Made by a program: the position numbers and the translations under genes
The notes under the pieces: generated by a model
Told to the model about the DNA's origin: nothing
What the model saw: the letters and a program-made list of their open reading frames with translations, nothing else
Databases searched by the model: none
Shown: piece by piece, positions 49,497 to 58,158 of the stretch
Layout of the letters: the number at the start of each line of letters is the position of its first letter
How positions within the stretch are numbered: the first letter of the stretch is position 1
Origin: Streptomyces drozdowiczii
Lineage (GTDB): Bacteria > Actinomycetota > Actinomycetes > Streptomycetales > Streptomycetaceae
Length of the DNA stretch: 64,000 nt
Direction of reading: 5' to 3'
NCBI RefSeq assembly: GCF_026167665.1
Contig: NZ_CP098740.1
Location: 6,324,001 to 6,388,000 of the forward strand

Positions 49497-49532
49497 GGGC
49501 GCCGGGCCGACCGTGAGCCCGGCCCGGCGCCC
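49497..49532. terminator. Bidirectional terminator between acetyltransferase and argB
   Basis: A perfect 13-bp GC-rich inverted repeat (arms 49497-49509 and 49520-49532, 10-nt loop) lies between the convergent stops of the acetyltransferase and kinase genes. Confidence 0.85.
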
Positions 49533-49542
49533 TCCGCGTCCG

Positions 49543-50385
49543 TCAGGCCGGGCTCACGGCGTGGTCCTCGTCCGGCACCACCGTGGTCCCCGCGCCGTCC
49601 CCGCCGAGGACGCTCCGCAGCACCGCGTGCGGCACCCGGCCGTCCAGCACGTCCGCCCGGCCGACCCCGCCCCGTACCGCCCGCAGGCAGCCCTCCATCT
49701 TGGGCAGCATCCCGCTCGCCAGACCCGGCAGCAGCCCGTCCAGGGCGTCCGCCGTCAGGCGCCCGATCACCTCGGTGCTCGCCGGCCAGTCCGCGTACAG
49801 GCCCGCCACATCCGTCAGGACCACCAGCCGCCGCGCGCCGAGCGCCACGGCCAGCGCGGAGGCGGCGAGGTCCGCGTTGACGTTGTAGACCTGCCCGTCC
49901 GCGCCCCGCGCCACCGGTGAGACCACGGGTATGTGACCCTGCGTCAGGAGGGCGCGCACCATGCCCGGGTTCACCTCCACGACGTCCCCGACCTGGCCGA
50001 TGTCCACCGGTGCGCCGTCCACCCAGGCGGGCCGCCGCACGGCCGTCATCGTGTGGGCGTCCTCGCCGGTCATGCCCACGGCGTACGGTCCATGGCTGTT
50101 GATGTGGCCCACCAGTTCGCGCTGGACGCGGCCGGACAGCACCATGCGGACGACCTCCATGGTCTCCGCCGTGGTCACCCGCAGCCCCGCCTCGAAGCGG
50201 CTCTCCAGGCCGAGGCGGTCGAGCATGGCACTGATCTGCGGGCCGCCGCCGTGCACGACGACCGGGCGCAGGCCCGCGCGCCGCAACTCCACGACGTCCT
50301 CGGCGAAGCTCTGTTGCAGCTGTGCGTCGACCATGGCGTTGCCGCCGAACTTGATGACGACGACCGGTCCCGAATCCTCTTCCAT
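49543..50385 (-). CDS. argB: Acetylglutamate kinase, iron-regulated extra copy
   Basis: 280 residues with all NAGK motifs: [72 protein letters not shown] and [11 protein letters not shown]. It phosphorylates N-acetylglutamate, the second step to ornithine. No argC, argJ, argD or argR lies nearby, so this is not the housekeeping arginine operon. A 19-bp iron box touches the start codon directly, and no Shine-Dalgarno is present, so the mRNA is probably leaderless and made only when iron is short. This ties the kinase to siderophore production. Confidence 0.92.
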   Translation of the reverse strand: MEEDSGPVVVIKFGGNAMVDAQLQQSFAEDVVELRRAGLRPVVVHGGGPQISAMLDRLGLESRFEAGLRVTTAETMEVVRMVLSGRVQRELVGHINSHGPYAVGMTGEDAHTMTAVRRPAWVDGAPVDIGQVGDVVEVNPGMVRALLTQGHIPVVSPVARGADGQVYNVNADLAASALAVALGARRLVVLTDVAGLYADWPASTEVIGRLTADALDGLLPGLASGMLPKMEGCLRAVRGGVGRADVLDGRVPHAVLRSVLGGDGAGTTVVPDEDHAVSPA

Positions 50386-50404
50386 TTAGCTTAGCCTAAC
50401 CTTA
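50386..50404. promoter_or_regulatory. Iron box abutting the argB start codon
   Basis: TTAGCTTAGCCTAACCTTA, a good DmdR box, ends exactly at the base next to the kinase ATG. It takes the place of a ribosome binding site and implies that promoter and operator overlap the 5' end of the message. It is the last iron box in the window. Confidence 0.88.
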
Positions 50405-50430
50405 ATTGGCTCGGTGTTGGTCAAGAAGAG

Positions 50431-50466
50431 GCCCGCCGGCGGAGGAAGTCCCCTCCGCCGGCGGGC
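50431..50466 (-). terminator. Terminator of the pyruvate carboxylase gene
   Basis: A perfect 15-bp stem (50431-50445 with 50452-50466) and 6-nt loop lie just past the pyruvate carboxylase stop on the minus strand, followed on that strand by CTTCTTG. It separates this housekeeping gene from the iron-regulated kinase. Confidence 0.88.
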
Positions 50467-50480
50467 GGCCCCACGCGCGG

Positions 50481-53400
50481 TCAGCCGATCTCGATGAGCA
50501 GGTCGCCCGCCTCCACCTGCTGGACCCGGCCGATCGCCAGGCGGCGCACCACACCGGCGGACTGGGCGGTGATCGACGCCTCCATCTTCATCGCCTCGAT
50601 CGTGGCGACCGTCTGCCCGGCCGACACCGACGCGCCCTCCTCCACCTGGAGCGTCACCACCCCGGCGAACGGCGCCGCCACCTGCCCCGCGTCGGAGCGG
50701 TCGGCCTTCTCCGCCGCCTTCACCTCGGTCGCCACGGACCTGTCCCGCACCGACACCGGCCGCAACTGCCCGTTGAGCGTGGCCAGTACGCTCCGGAAGC
50801 CGCGTTCGTCCGCCTCGGAGATGGCCTCCAGCTCGAACAGCAGCGTCACCCCGGGCTCCAGCTCGACCGGGTGCTCCGTCTCCGGCTCCAGCCCGTACAG
50901 GAAGTCCGGCGTCGGCAGCACCGAGGTGTCGCCGTACGCCTCCCGGTGCGCGGTGAACTCCTTCGTCGGGCCGGGGAACAGCAGCCGGTTCAGCGTCGCG
51001 CGCGGCGACTCGCGCAGCGCCTGACGGTCCTCGTCCGACAGGTGCGGCGTCTGCGCCTTCTCGGGGCGGCCCTTGAGGGCCCGGGTGCGGAACGGCTCGG
51101 GCCAGCCGCCGGGCGGGTCGCCCAGCTCACCGCGCAGGAACCCGATCACCGAGTCCGGAACGTCGAACTTCCCGGGGTCCGACTCGAAGTCCGCAGCCTC
51201 CACACCCGCGCCCACCAGGTGCAGCGCCAGGTCACCTACCACCTTCGAGGACGGGGTCACCTTCACCAGCCGGCCCAGCATCCGGTCGGCCGCCGCATAG
51301 CAGTCCTCGATCAGCTCGAACCGGTCCCCGAGACCCAGGGCGATGGCCTGCTGCCGCAGGTTGGAGAGCTGGCCGCCCGGGATCTCGTGGTGGTAGATCC
51401 GGCCCGTCGGCGAGGCGAGCCCCGACTCGAACGGGGCGTACACCTTGCGGGTCGCCTCCCAGTACGGCTCCAGATCGCCGACCGCCTGGAGCGAGAGGCC
51501 CGTCGCGCGCTCGGTGTGGTCCGTGGCCGCCACCAGCGCGGACAGCGGCGGCTGGCTGGTCGTCCCGGCCATCGAGGCGACGGCCGCGTCCACCGCGTCC
51601 ACCCCGGCGTCGATCGCGGCGATCAGCGTGCCCAGCTGGCCGCCCGCCGTGTCATGGGTGTGCAGGTGCACCGGCAGATCGAACCGCTCGCGCAACGCCG
51701 TGACCAGGGTGCGGGCGGCGGGCGGACGCAGCAGCCCCGCCATGTCCTTGATGGCGAGCACATGGGCGCCCGCCTCCACGATCTGCTCCGCGAGCCGCAG
51801 GTAGTAGTCCAGCGTGTACAGGGTCTCGCCCGGGTCCGACAGGTCGGCGGTGTAGCACAGCGCCACCTCCGCGAGCGAGGTGCCCGTGGCGCGTACCGCG
51901 TCGATCGCCGGACGCATCTGCGACACGTCGTTGAGGGCGTCGAAGATCCGGAAGATGTCCATCCCGGCCGAGGCCGCCTCCGACACGAACGCCTCGGTGA
52001 CCTCCGTCGGATACGGCGTGTAGCCCACCGTGTTGCGGCCGCGCAGCAGCATCTGCGTACAGATGTTGGGCACCGCCTCACGGAGCTTGACCAGCCGCTC
52101 CCACGGGTCCTCCGCGAGGAACCTCAGCGCCACGTCATAGGTGGCCCCGCCCCAGCACTCCAGGCTCAGCAACTGCGGGACGGTGTGCGCCACATGCGGT
52201 GCCACCGCCAGCAGGTCCCGGGTGCGCACCCGGGTGGCCAGCAGCGACTGATGGGCGTCGCGGAACGTGGTGTCGGTGACCGCGACCGCCGACTGCGCCC
52301 GCAGCTCCGCGGCGAACCGCTCCGGACCCAGCTCGGCCAGCCGCTGCCGCGAACCCGGCGGCGGCGTCCCCAGCGGCAGCGCGGGCAGCTTGTCCGCCGG
52401 GTCGATGACCGAAGGGCGCGGCCCGTAAGGGCGGTTGACGGTGGTCTCGGCCAGATAGCTGAGCATCCGGCTGCCCCGGTCGGCCGACGGACGGGCCCGG
52501 ATCAGCTCCGGGTGCTCGTCGATGAACGAGGTCGTGATGCGTCCCGCCCGGAACTCCGGGTGGTCGAGGACCGCGCCCAGGAACGGCAGGTTGGTCGCCA
52601 CCCCGCGGATACGGAACTCGGCGATCGCCCGGCGCGCACGGCGGGCCGCGTTGGCGAAGTCGTGGCCGTGGCAGGTGAGTTTGACCAGCATCGAGTCGAA
52701 GTGCGCCGACACCTCCGCACCCGTGTGCACGGTCCCGCCGTCGAGGCGCACCCCCGGACCGCCGGGGGAGCGGTACGCGGAGATGGTGCCGGTGTCCGGA
52801 CGGAAGCCGTTGACCGGGTCCTCCGTCGTGATGCGGCACTGCATCGCCGTGCCGTTGAGGGTGATGGAGTCCTGGGACAGGCGCAGTTCGGGCAGCGTCA
52901 TGCCCGCCGCGATGCGCAGCTGCGCGATCACCAGGTCGCGCCCCGTGACCTGCTCCGTCACGGTGTGCTCGACCTGGATGCGCGGGTTCATCTCGATGAA
53001 GACGTGGTTGCCCCGCTCGTCCACCAGGAACTCGACGGTGCCCGCGTTCACATACCCGATGTGCCGGGCGAAGGAGACCGCGTCGGCGCAGATCCGCGCC
53101 CGCAGCTCCGGGTCCAGATTCGGGGCCGGCGCGATCTCGACCACCTTCTGGTGGCGGCGCTGGAGCGAACAGTCCCGCTCGTAGAGGTGCACCACGTTGC
53201 CCTCGGCGTCGGCCAGGATCTGCACCTCGATATGGCGGGGGTTGATCACCGCCTGCTCCAGGAACACCGTCGCGTCACCGAACGCGGACCGGGCCTCCCG
53301 CATCGCCGCGTCGATCGCCTCGCGCAGCTCACCGGCGTCCGCGACCCGCCGCATGCCGCGCCCGCCGCCCCCGGCGACCGCCTTCACGAACACCGGGAAA

Positions 53401-53855
53401 CCGATCTCCTCCGAGGCCGCCACCAGGGCGTCCACGTCCTCGGACGGCTCGGACGACTTCAGCACCGGCACACCGGCCTCCCGGGCCGCCGCCACCGCAC
53501 GCGACTTGTTGCCCGTCAGGTTCAGCACCGACGCCGGGGGCCCGACGAAGGTGATGCCGGCCTCCGCGCACGCCGCCGCCAGGTCCGGATTCTCCGACAG
53601 GAAGCCGTAGCCGGGATAGATCGCGTCCGCCCCCGCCTTGCGGGCCGCCTTCACCACCTCGTCCACCGACAGGTACGCCCGCACCGGATGCCCCGGCTCA
53701 CCGATCCGGTACGCCTCGTCCGCCTTGGCCCGGTGCAGCGAGTTGCGGTCCTCGTGCGGATACACGGCCACCGTGGAGATGCCCAGCTCGAAGGCCGCGC
53801 GGAACGCGCGGATCGCGATCTCCCCGCGGTTGGCGACCAATACCTTGTCGAACAT
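50481..53855 (-). CDS. pyc: Pyruvate carboxylase
   Basis: 1124 residues, the normal length for a single-chain enzyme. Biotin carboxylase domain about 1-455 (KAVAGGGGRGMR glycine loop, EMNPRIQVEHTVTE), carboxyltransferase domain about 530-810 (DTTFRDAHQSLLATRVRT, KDMAGLLRP, HLHTHDTAGG) and a C-terminal biotinyl domain with EAMKMEA carrying the biotin Lys. It makes oxaloacetate from pyruvate, bicarbonate and ATP. The ATG follows GGGGAG. It is divergent from an IclR gene and ends at a strong terminator. Confidence 0.97.
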   Translation of the reverse strand: MFDKVLVANRGEIAIRAFRAAFELGISTVAVYPHEDRNSLHRAKADEAYRIGEPGHPVRAYLSVDEVVKAARKAGADAIYPGYGFLSENPDLAAACAEAGITFVGPPASVLNLTGNKSRAVAAAREAGVPVLKSSEPSEDVDALVAASEEIGFPVFVKAVAGGGGRGMRRVADAGELREAIDAAMREARSAFGDATVFLEQAVINPRHIEVQILADAEGNVVHLYERDCSLQRRHQKVVEIAPAPNLDPELRARICADAVSFARHIGYVNAGTVEFLVDERGNHVFIEMNPRIQVEHTVTEQVTGRDLVIAQLRIAAGMTLPELRLSQDSITLNGTAMQCRITTEDPVNGFRPDTGTISAYRSPGGPGVRLDGGTVHTGAEVSAHFDSMLVKLTCHGHDFANAARRARRAIAEFRIRGVATNLPFLGAVLDHPEFRAGRITTSFIDEHPELIRARPSADRGSRMLSYLAETTVNRPYGPRPSVIDPADKLPALPLGTPPPGSRQRLAELGPERFAAELRAQSAVAVTDTTFRDAHQSLLATRVRTRDLLAVAPHVAHTVPQLLSLECWGGATYDVALRFLAEDPWERLVKLREAVPNICTQMLLRGRNTVGYTPYPTEVTEAFVSEAASAGMDIFRIFDALNDVSQMRPAIDAVRATGTSLAEVALCYTADLSDPGETLYTLDYYLRLAEQIVEAGAHVLAIKDMAGLLRPPAARTLVTALRERFDLPVHLHTHDTAGGQLGTLIAAIDAGVDAVDAAVASMAGTTSQPPLSALVAATDHTERATGLSLQAVGDLEPYWEATRKVYAPFESGLASPTGRIYHHEIPGGQLSNLRQQAIALGLGDRFELIEDCYAAADRMLGRLVKVTPSSKVVGDLALHLVGAGVEAADFESDPGKFDVPDSVIGFLRGELGDPPGGWPEPFRTRALKGRPEKAQTPHLSDEDRQALRESPRATLNRLLFPGPTKEFTAHREAYGDTSVLPTPDFLYGLEPETEHPVELEPGVTLLFELEAISEADERGFRSVLATLNGQLRPVSVRDRSVATEVKAAEKADRSDAGQVAAPFAGVVTLQVEEGASVSAGQTVATIEAMKMEASITAQSAGVVRRLAIGRVQQVEAGDLLIEIG

Positions 53856-54045
53856 CGAACTCCCCAGTCGTGTCGCGGCTGTGTGGCGTCGAGGACGGGC
53901 GGTACGGCACGGACACGCTGCTCGGCGTCGGAGACCGTACGGCGGTGGCGAGGTGCTCCGTGACCTGCCGGATACGGAGCGTTCGACACCGTACCGGAGA
54001 CTTCCCCCGAGATCGCGAGCGCAAAAGATGGCTTGCGTCACGCCC

Positions 54046-54087
54046 CAAAACGTCCCCCGGACGCACCGCTCCCACCGGGACGTTTTG
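54046..54087. promoter_or_regulatory. Inverted repeat upstream of the IclR gene
   Basis: CAAAACGTCCC (54046-54056) and GGGACGTTTTG (54077-54087) are perfect 11-bp arms separated by 20 nt, 34 nt before the likely IclR start and within the 265-nt divergent gap with pyc. A dyad of this spacing suits an IclR tetramer, but ownership is inferred. Confidence 0.5.
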
Positions 54088-54120
54088 CCGGTTCTTGGCA
54101 GCGGGGCCATGCTGGTGGGC

Positions 54121-54869
54121 ATGGCCGACCACGCCGGCCCCGAACCCGTCGCCGCCGTCCGGCGAGCCCTCCGCCTGCTGGAGGCCGCGGGCGCGCACGG
54201 GGCGAGGCCACCGCGCAGCAGCTGGCCCGGGAGGCGGGGCTTCCCCCGGCCACCGTGCGGGAGCTGCTGCCCATGCTGATCGGCGACGGCTACCTGAGGG
54301 AGCTGGAGGACCACACCTACGTCCTCGCCGACGACGCCCCGGGCGGCGGCCCCGGCACCCAGCCGGTACCCGCCCGGGTACGGCCAGCCCTCACCGCCCT
54401 GCGCAACGATCTGTGGGCGGCCGCCTATCTGACGCTCTACGTGGACGGCGAGATCCGGGTCATGGAGATCGTGGACAGCGCGCGCACCCCGCGCGTGGAC
54501 CTGTGGGTGGGTCTGGAGGAGGCCGGCCACGCCACGGCACTCGGCAAGTCCGTGCTGAAGGAACTCGACGACGAGGCACGGGCCGACTACTTCTCCCGGC
54601 ACGACCTGACCGGGCTCACCCCCCGGACCATCACGCACCCGGACGAGCTGGTCCAGCAGCTCGACGGCTCGCCCGCGCCGGTGGTCATGGACCGCGAGGA
54701 GTACGTACGCGGCACGACCTGTGTGGCCGTCCCGGTGTACAGCCGCGAGCAGATCGGCTCCCTCGGCATCTCCTTCCGGTCCGACCGGATGTACCGGACG
54801 TCGCGGGTCCGCGCGGAGCTGCTTTCGGCCGCCGTCAGTGTGTCCCGCAGGCTCACGCTGCCCGGCTGA
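54121..54869 (+). CDS. IclR family transcriptional regulator (one apparent -1 frameshift)
   Basis: About 249 residues once one G is restored in the G4 run at 54199-54202; without it the frame breaks after residue 27. The rejoined protein has the N-terminal winged helix (VAAVRRALRLLEA ... ATAQQLAREAGLPPATVRELLPML) and the C-terminal effector domain (ALGKSVLKEL, DREEYVRGTTCVAVPVYS, IGSLGISFRSDR). Starts at 54109 or 54121 are both possible. It is divergent from pyc and may regulate it or itself. Ligand unknown. Confidence 0.85.
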
Positions 54870-54907
54870 GAGGCCCCGCCGAGAGACCCCCGCCGAGGGG
54901 CCCGCGG

Positions 54908-55885
54908 TCAGTCGAGCCGGGTCAGGTCCGGCCGCAGCCGCTGCCACACCGGATGACGCAGCCGCCCCGCCGCCGTCCACTCCGACGCGCTGACCTCCGC
55001 CACGAGCCTCGGCTCCACCCAGTGCGCCCCGGCCACGTCGACCGGCCCCGTGAACGGGGAGTCCGGACGCGCGATCACCGCGAAGTACTCCCGCAGCTCG
55101 CCCAGCTCCCGGTCGGACATCCCCGACCCCACGGACCCCGCGTACCGCAGCCCCGCCGGGTCGTCCAGACCGACCAGCACCGCCCCGGGGACACCGGTCG
55201 GCGCGCCCTTGCGCTGGGTCCAGCCGCCGATGACCACGTCCAGCGTCTCGACCCGCTTGGTCTTGCGCCAGTCGGGTGAACGGAGCCCCGGCGCGTACGG
55301 AGACGAGAGCCGCTTGGCGACCACCCCCTCCAGACCCCCGCGCACGACGGTGTCCCACGCCTTCGCGCCCTGGCCGCGCACATAGGACGGCACCGACCAG
55401 TGCGGCCCCCCGGACAGCAGACCGGACAGGACCGCGCGGCGCTCCTCGTAACCCAGCGCCGACAGCTTCCGGCCGTCCAGGTACATCACGTCGAAGACCA
55501 CCAGGTGCGCGGGGACGTCCAGCGCCAGGCGGGCGGCGCGGCGCGCGTTCAGGACGCCCATCCGGCGCTGGAGCAGCCCGAAGTCGGACCGCCCCGACGC
55601 GTCCAGGGCCACGATCTCGCCGTCCAGGACCACGCTGCGGCCGCGCAGGACCTCGCCGAGCGCGTGCAGCTCGGGATAGGTCGGGGTCACGTCGTTGCGG
55701 GCCCGCGAGGTCAGCCGCAGGGTGCCGTCGCCCGGGGTCGCGACGACGCACCGGGCACCGTCCCACTTGGCCTCGAAGGCCCACTCCGTGTCCGGTACGG
55801 GGAGCGGACCGGGCACGGCCAGCATCGGTGCGATCCACGGGGGTGCCCCGGAGGCGTCGGCGGGGAGGGGGGCCATAGCCTCCAT
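54908..55885 (-). CDS. ATP-dependent DNA ligase (LigC/LigD ligase-domain type)
   Basis: 325 residues. The nucleotidyltransferase motif I is FEAKWDGARCVV with the adenylated Lys near residue 42; motif III (VVFDVMYLDGR), motif IV (GLEGVVAKRL) and motif V (WRKTKRVETLDVVIGG) follow, and then an OB-fold domain. It seals nicks in repair, probably in NHEJ-like or stationary-phase pathways; no ku gene or LigD primase/nuclease domain is nearby. The start could be the ATG at 55885 or at 55876, the latter with GGAGG only 2 nt away. Confidence 0.9.
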   Translation of the reverse strand: MEAMAPLPADASGAPPWIAPMLAVPGPLPVPDTEWAFEAKWDGARCVVATPGDGTLRLTSRARNDVTPTYPELHALGEVLRGRSVVLDGEIVALDASGRSDFGLLQRRMGVLNARRAARLALDVPAHLVVFDVMYLDGRKLSALGYEERRAVLSGLLSGGPHWSVPSYVRGQGAKAWDTVVRGGLEGVVAKRLSSPYAPGLRSPDWRKTKRVETLDVVIGGWTQRKGAPTGVPGAVLVGLDDPAGLRYAGSVGSGMSDRELGELREYFAVIARPDSPFTGPVDVAGAHWVEPRLVAEVSASEWTAAGRLRHPVWQRLRPDLTRLD

Positions 55886-55920
55886 GATCGAACGGCCGGC
55901 GGTTCCCCGCAGTCCGACGC

Positions 55921-56495
55921 CTAAGCCGCCCAGGCGGTCAGCGTCAGGGTGGAGGCGAGGACCTGCCACAGGGCCCAGGCGCCCGCGCGGCTCGCCGCGC
56001 CGCACAGGACCTGCCTGGTGCAGTCCGTCTCGCGGTCCTGCCACGCGGCGACGTCCAGGTAGTGGAAGCCGAGGGAGCGGGTGAAGGTGAACCGGATGTG
56101 CAGGCCGTTGCCCAGGTCGTGGCCGGGGAGGGTGGCGATCTGGAGGTGGTCCCCGGTGGCGGACTCCACGCGCACCGGATTGCCGCCCAGCAGATCGCAG
56201 GTGTCGCCCGTGCGGACGCGGCCCGGGCAGCTCCCGCTCACCGGGAACAGCCTGAAGTTGTCGGTGAGCTGCCTGCGTACGGCCTCCGGCGTGGTGAACG
56301 GGTGTACGCCGAGCCCGTAGCCGTACCAGTAGAGGAGGCGCCTGCCGTCGAGGCAGCGCTCATGGTCCGGGTCACACGCGGCCGAGCGCCCCGCCCCGGC
56401 GTCCGCACGGACCGCCGGGCGGCGAGCGCCAGGGCGAGGCACGGGGCCACCGCGAGCGCCAGGACGCGCCGGGCGGCCCGGCGCTCACGGGGCAC
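55921..56495 (-). CDS. Secreted Cys-rich protein of unknown function (possible frameshift)
   Basis: The main frame (55921-56442) encodes a protein with six Cys in three close pairs (ACDPDHERC, SCPGRVRTGDTC, DCTRQVLC), which suggests disulfides and export, but it has no good start of its own. Just upstream, in another frame, a GTG at 56495 opens a clear signal peptide (Arg-rich start, then VLALAVAPCLALALAA). One missing base near 56417-56419 would join them as LALAAPAVRADAG. The GTG lies 3 nt after the preceding gene's stop, supporting it as the true start. I recognise no family. Confidence 0.55.
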
Positions 56496-56498
56496 GGC

Positions 56499-56759
56499 TC
56501 AGCCCGGTGACTCGTCCGGCACCGGATGCTCCGGGTGCACTCCGGCGTTACGGGCGGAACCGCGGCCCGAGCCGGACTCGTCGGGGTCGGGCAGGTCGTC
56601 CCGGCCCTCGTCCCCGGTCCGCGCGTCGCGCGGCGGGGCCGGCACGTCCATCGGGTCCTCGCCCTCCTGGACCTGCTGGTCGGGCATGTCCGCGGGCACC
56701 GGAGGGGGACTCGGGGACGCGCCCTCGTGGACGGGGCCCTCTGGTCTGCGGTCGGTCAT
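56499..56759 (-). CDS. Small acidic, proline-rich hypothetical protein
   Basis: 86 residues from the ATG at 56759, with GGAGG 7 nt upstream. The sequence is dominated by Pro, Asp, Glu and Gly and should be largely disordered; I see no domain, signal peptide or membrane segment. It directly precedes the secreted Cys-rich gene and may share its transcript. The good ribosome binding site and GC-rich third positions support it as a real gene. Confidence 0.65.
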   Translation of the reverse strand: MTDRRPEGPVHEGASPSPPPVPADMPDQQVQEGEDPMDVPAPPRDARTGDEGRDDLPDPDESGSGRGSARNAGVHPEHPVPDESPG

Positions 56760-56887
56760 GGAAGATCCTCCGTCGTCGTCCCCGCGGGCAGGCGGCGGGG
56801 CATCGGCAGCCTCGCGGTGCCGGGTACCCACGGAGGTCCGGCCAACTCATTGTGGGCCGGTGAGGACCGCACGGCACGTCCGGCCGT

Positions 56888-57520
56888 TCAGCGCCGCCGG
56901 GCGAGCAGGAACATCTGCGGTTCGGGCACGGCCGCCGGGACGGCGGGCACGAACATCGTGCTCTCCCGGGAGAGGACGGTGAACCCGGCGTCCTCCACCA
57001 GCGCCGTGAACGCGTCCTCGCCGAAGCTGGTCACCTCGACCGGCTGGCCCATGAACGTGCCGCTGACGCCCTCCACGTCGAACGGCACCGTCGCCACGGC
57101 CAGATGACCCCCCGGCCGCAGCACCCGCGCGATCAGGCGCAGCACCTCGCCCTGGTCCTCCCGCGACATCTGCAACAGCGCGAAGTACAGGCAGACCGCG
57201 TCGAAGGAACCGTCCTCCAGCGGGAGCGTGCGGATGTCGGCGCAGCGGAATTCGGCCCCCGGCACCTGGCGCGCGGCGATGTCCACCATCACCGGCGAGA
57301 CGTCGACACCCAGCACCTCGTGCCCGGCGTCCACCAGCGTCTGCGCCGTCGGCCGGCCCGTACCGCTGCCCACGTCCAGCACCCGCGCGTGCGGCGGCAG
57401 CACCCCCAGAAGCCGCTCCAGCGAGGCCCGATGCGCGGCCGACGCGGCGAACGCCGCCTCGTAATCGGTGCCGAGAGCGTCGAACACGGCTGCGGCGGTG
57501 CGACCTCGTCCCGCTGACAT
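56888..57520 (-). CDS. Class I SAM-dependent methyltransferase
   Basis: 210 residues from the ATG at 57520 (GGAAGGGG upstream). Motif I is VLDVGSGTGRPTAQTL (about residues 46-61), the acidic residue after strand 2 is in GVDVSPVMVD, and strand 4 region FDAVCLYFALLQMSR. UbiE/Methyltransf_25-like small-molecule enzyme; substrate unknown. Its start region shares the 13 bases CATGGCAGGCCCC (as read on the plus strand) with the SDR gene at 58893. Confidence 0.87.
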   Translation of the reverse strand: MSAGRGRTAAAVFDALGTDYEAAFAASAAHRASLERLLGVLPPHARVLDVGSGTGRPTAQTLVDAGHEVLGVDVSPVMVDIAARQVPGAEFRCADIRTLPLEDGSFDAVCLYFALLQMSREDQGEVLRLIARVLRPGGHLAVATVPFDVEGVSGTFMGQPVEVTSFGEDAFTALVEDAGFTVLSRESTMFVPAVPAAVPEPQMFLLARRR

Positions 57521-57617
57521 GGCAGGCCCCTTCCTGTCCTGTTCCGGTGCACCACCACTTCTACTGCAACGACCACACCCCCACCACGAAACCACCGAAA
57601 ACCGGTGCGCCGCGGCC

Positions 57618-58135
57618 CTACACCGCCCGCAGCCACCCCTCGACCAGCCGGAGGTCGGCCCCGGTCAGGCCCAGGACGGGATCGACGCGATGGAGCAGGG
57701 CCGGCCCGCCGTGGTGACCGGCGACCCAGCGCCGGTCGGGCCCGCCGATCTCGTCGTCGACCCAGGCGAACGCGCGCCCCGCCGCCCACTCCACGAGCGG
57801 GCGCGTCTTCCAGTGCAGCCCCGCCCGGGCGTCCCGCGCCTCCTGCTCCGGCGCGTCCGGCCAGGCGACCACGTCCAGGACGGGCAGGCCGAGCCGGGGC
57901 CCGAGGACCGTGTTCGCCTCGTCCTCCCAGGTCGTCGCCCAGACCAGCGTGCAGGGCAGCGCGCCGAGCCGGGGCCCGAGCGACGGGTCGACCCTCGTCA
58001 GCAGCGGGTGGGCCGCCGCACCGGGCGGCACCGGCCCCATGGGATACGTGCGGTGGCCGCCGGGCCGCGCGCCGAACGGGATCAGGGGCCGTCGACATCG
58101 AGGAAGAGCAGGGGGAGCGGGTCCGGGGCGGTCAC
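57618..58135 (-). CDS. HAD-like hydrolase domain protein (one apparent -1 frameshift)
   Basis: About 172 residues when one base is restored in the G4 run at 58085-58088 (plus strand). The N-terminal piece then gives LPLLFLDVDGPLIPFG, the HAD motif I with both catalytic Asp, in frame with the downstream body (TLVWATTWEDEANTVLGPRLGLP, which contains the motif II-like WAT-T-W; KTRPLVEWAAGRAFAWVDDEI, motif III Lys and motif IV Asp pair). Without the fix the frame stops right after DVDGP. This is the actinobacterial HAD family often called a secreted or Swiss-Army-knife-type phosphatase; substrate unknown. Start GTG at 58135 is tentative. Confidence 0.8.
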
Positions 58136-58158
58136 CCCGGCACCGTACCCGCCGCCCC

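Noticed and set aside
49543..50385. The acetylglutamate kinase as part of the housekeeping arginine operon
   Set aside because: No argC, argJ, argD or argR nearby, and an iron box sits at its start.
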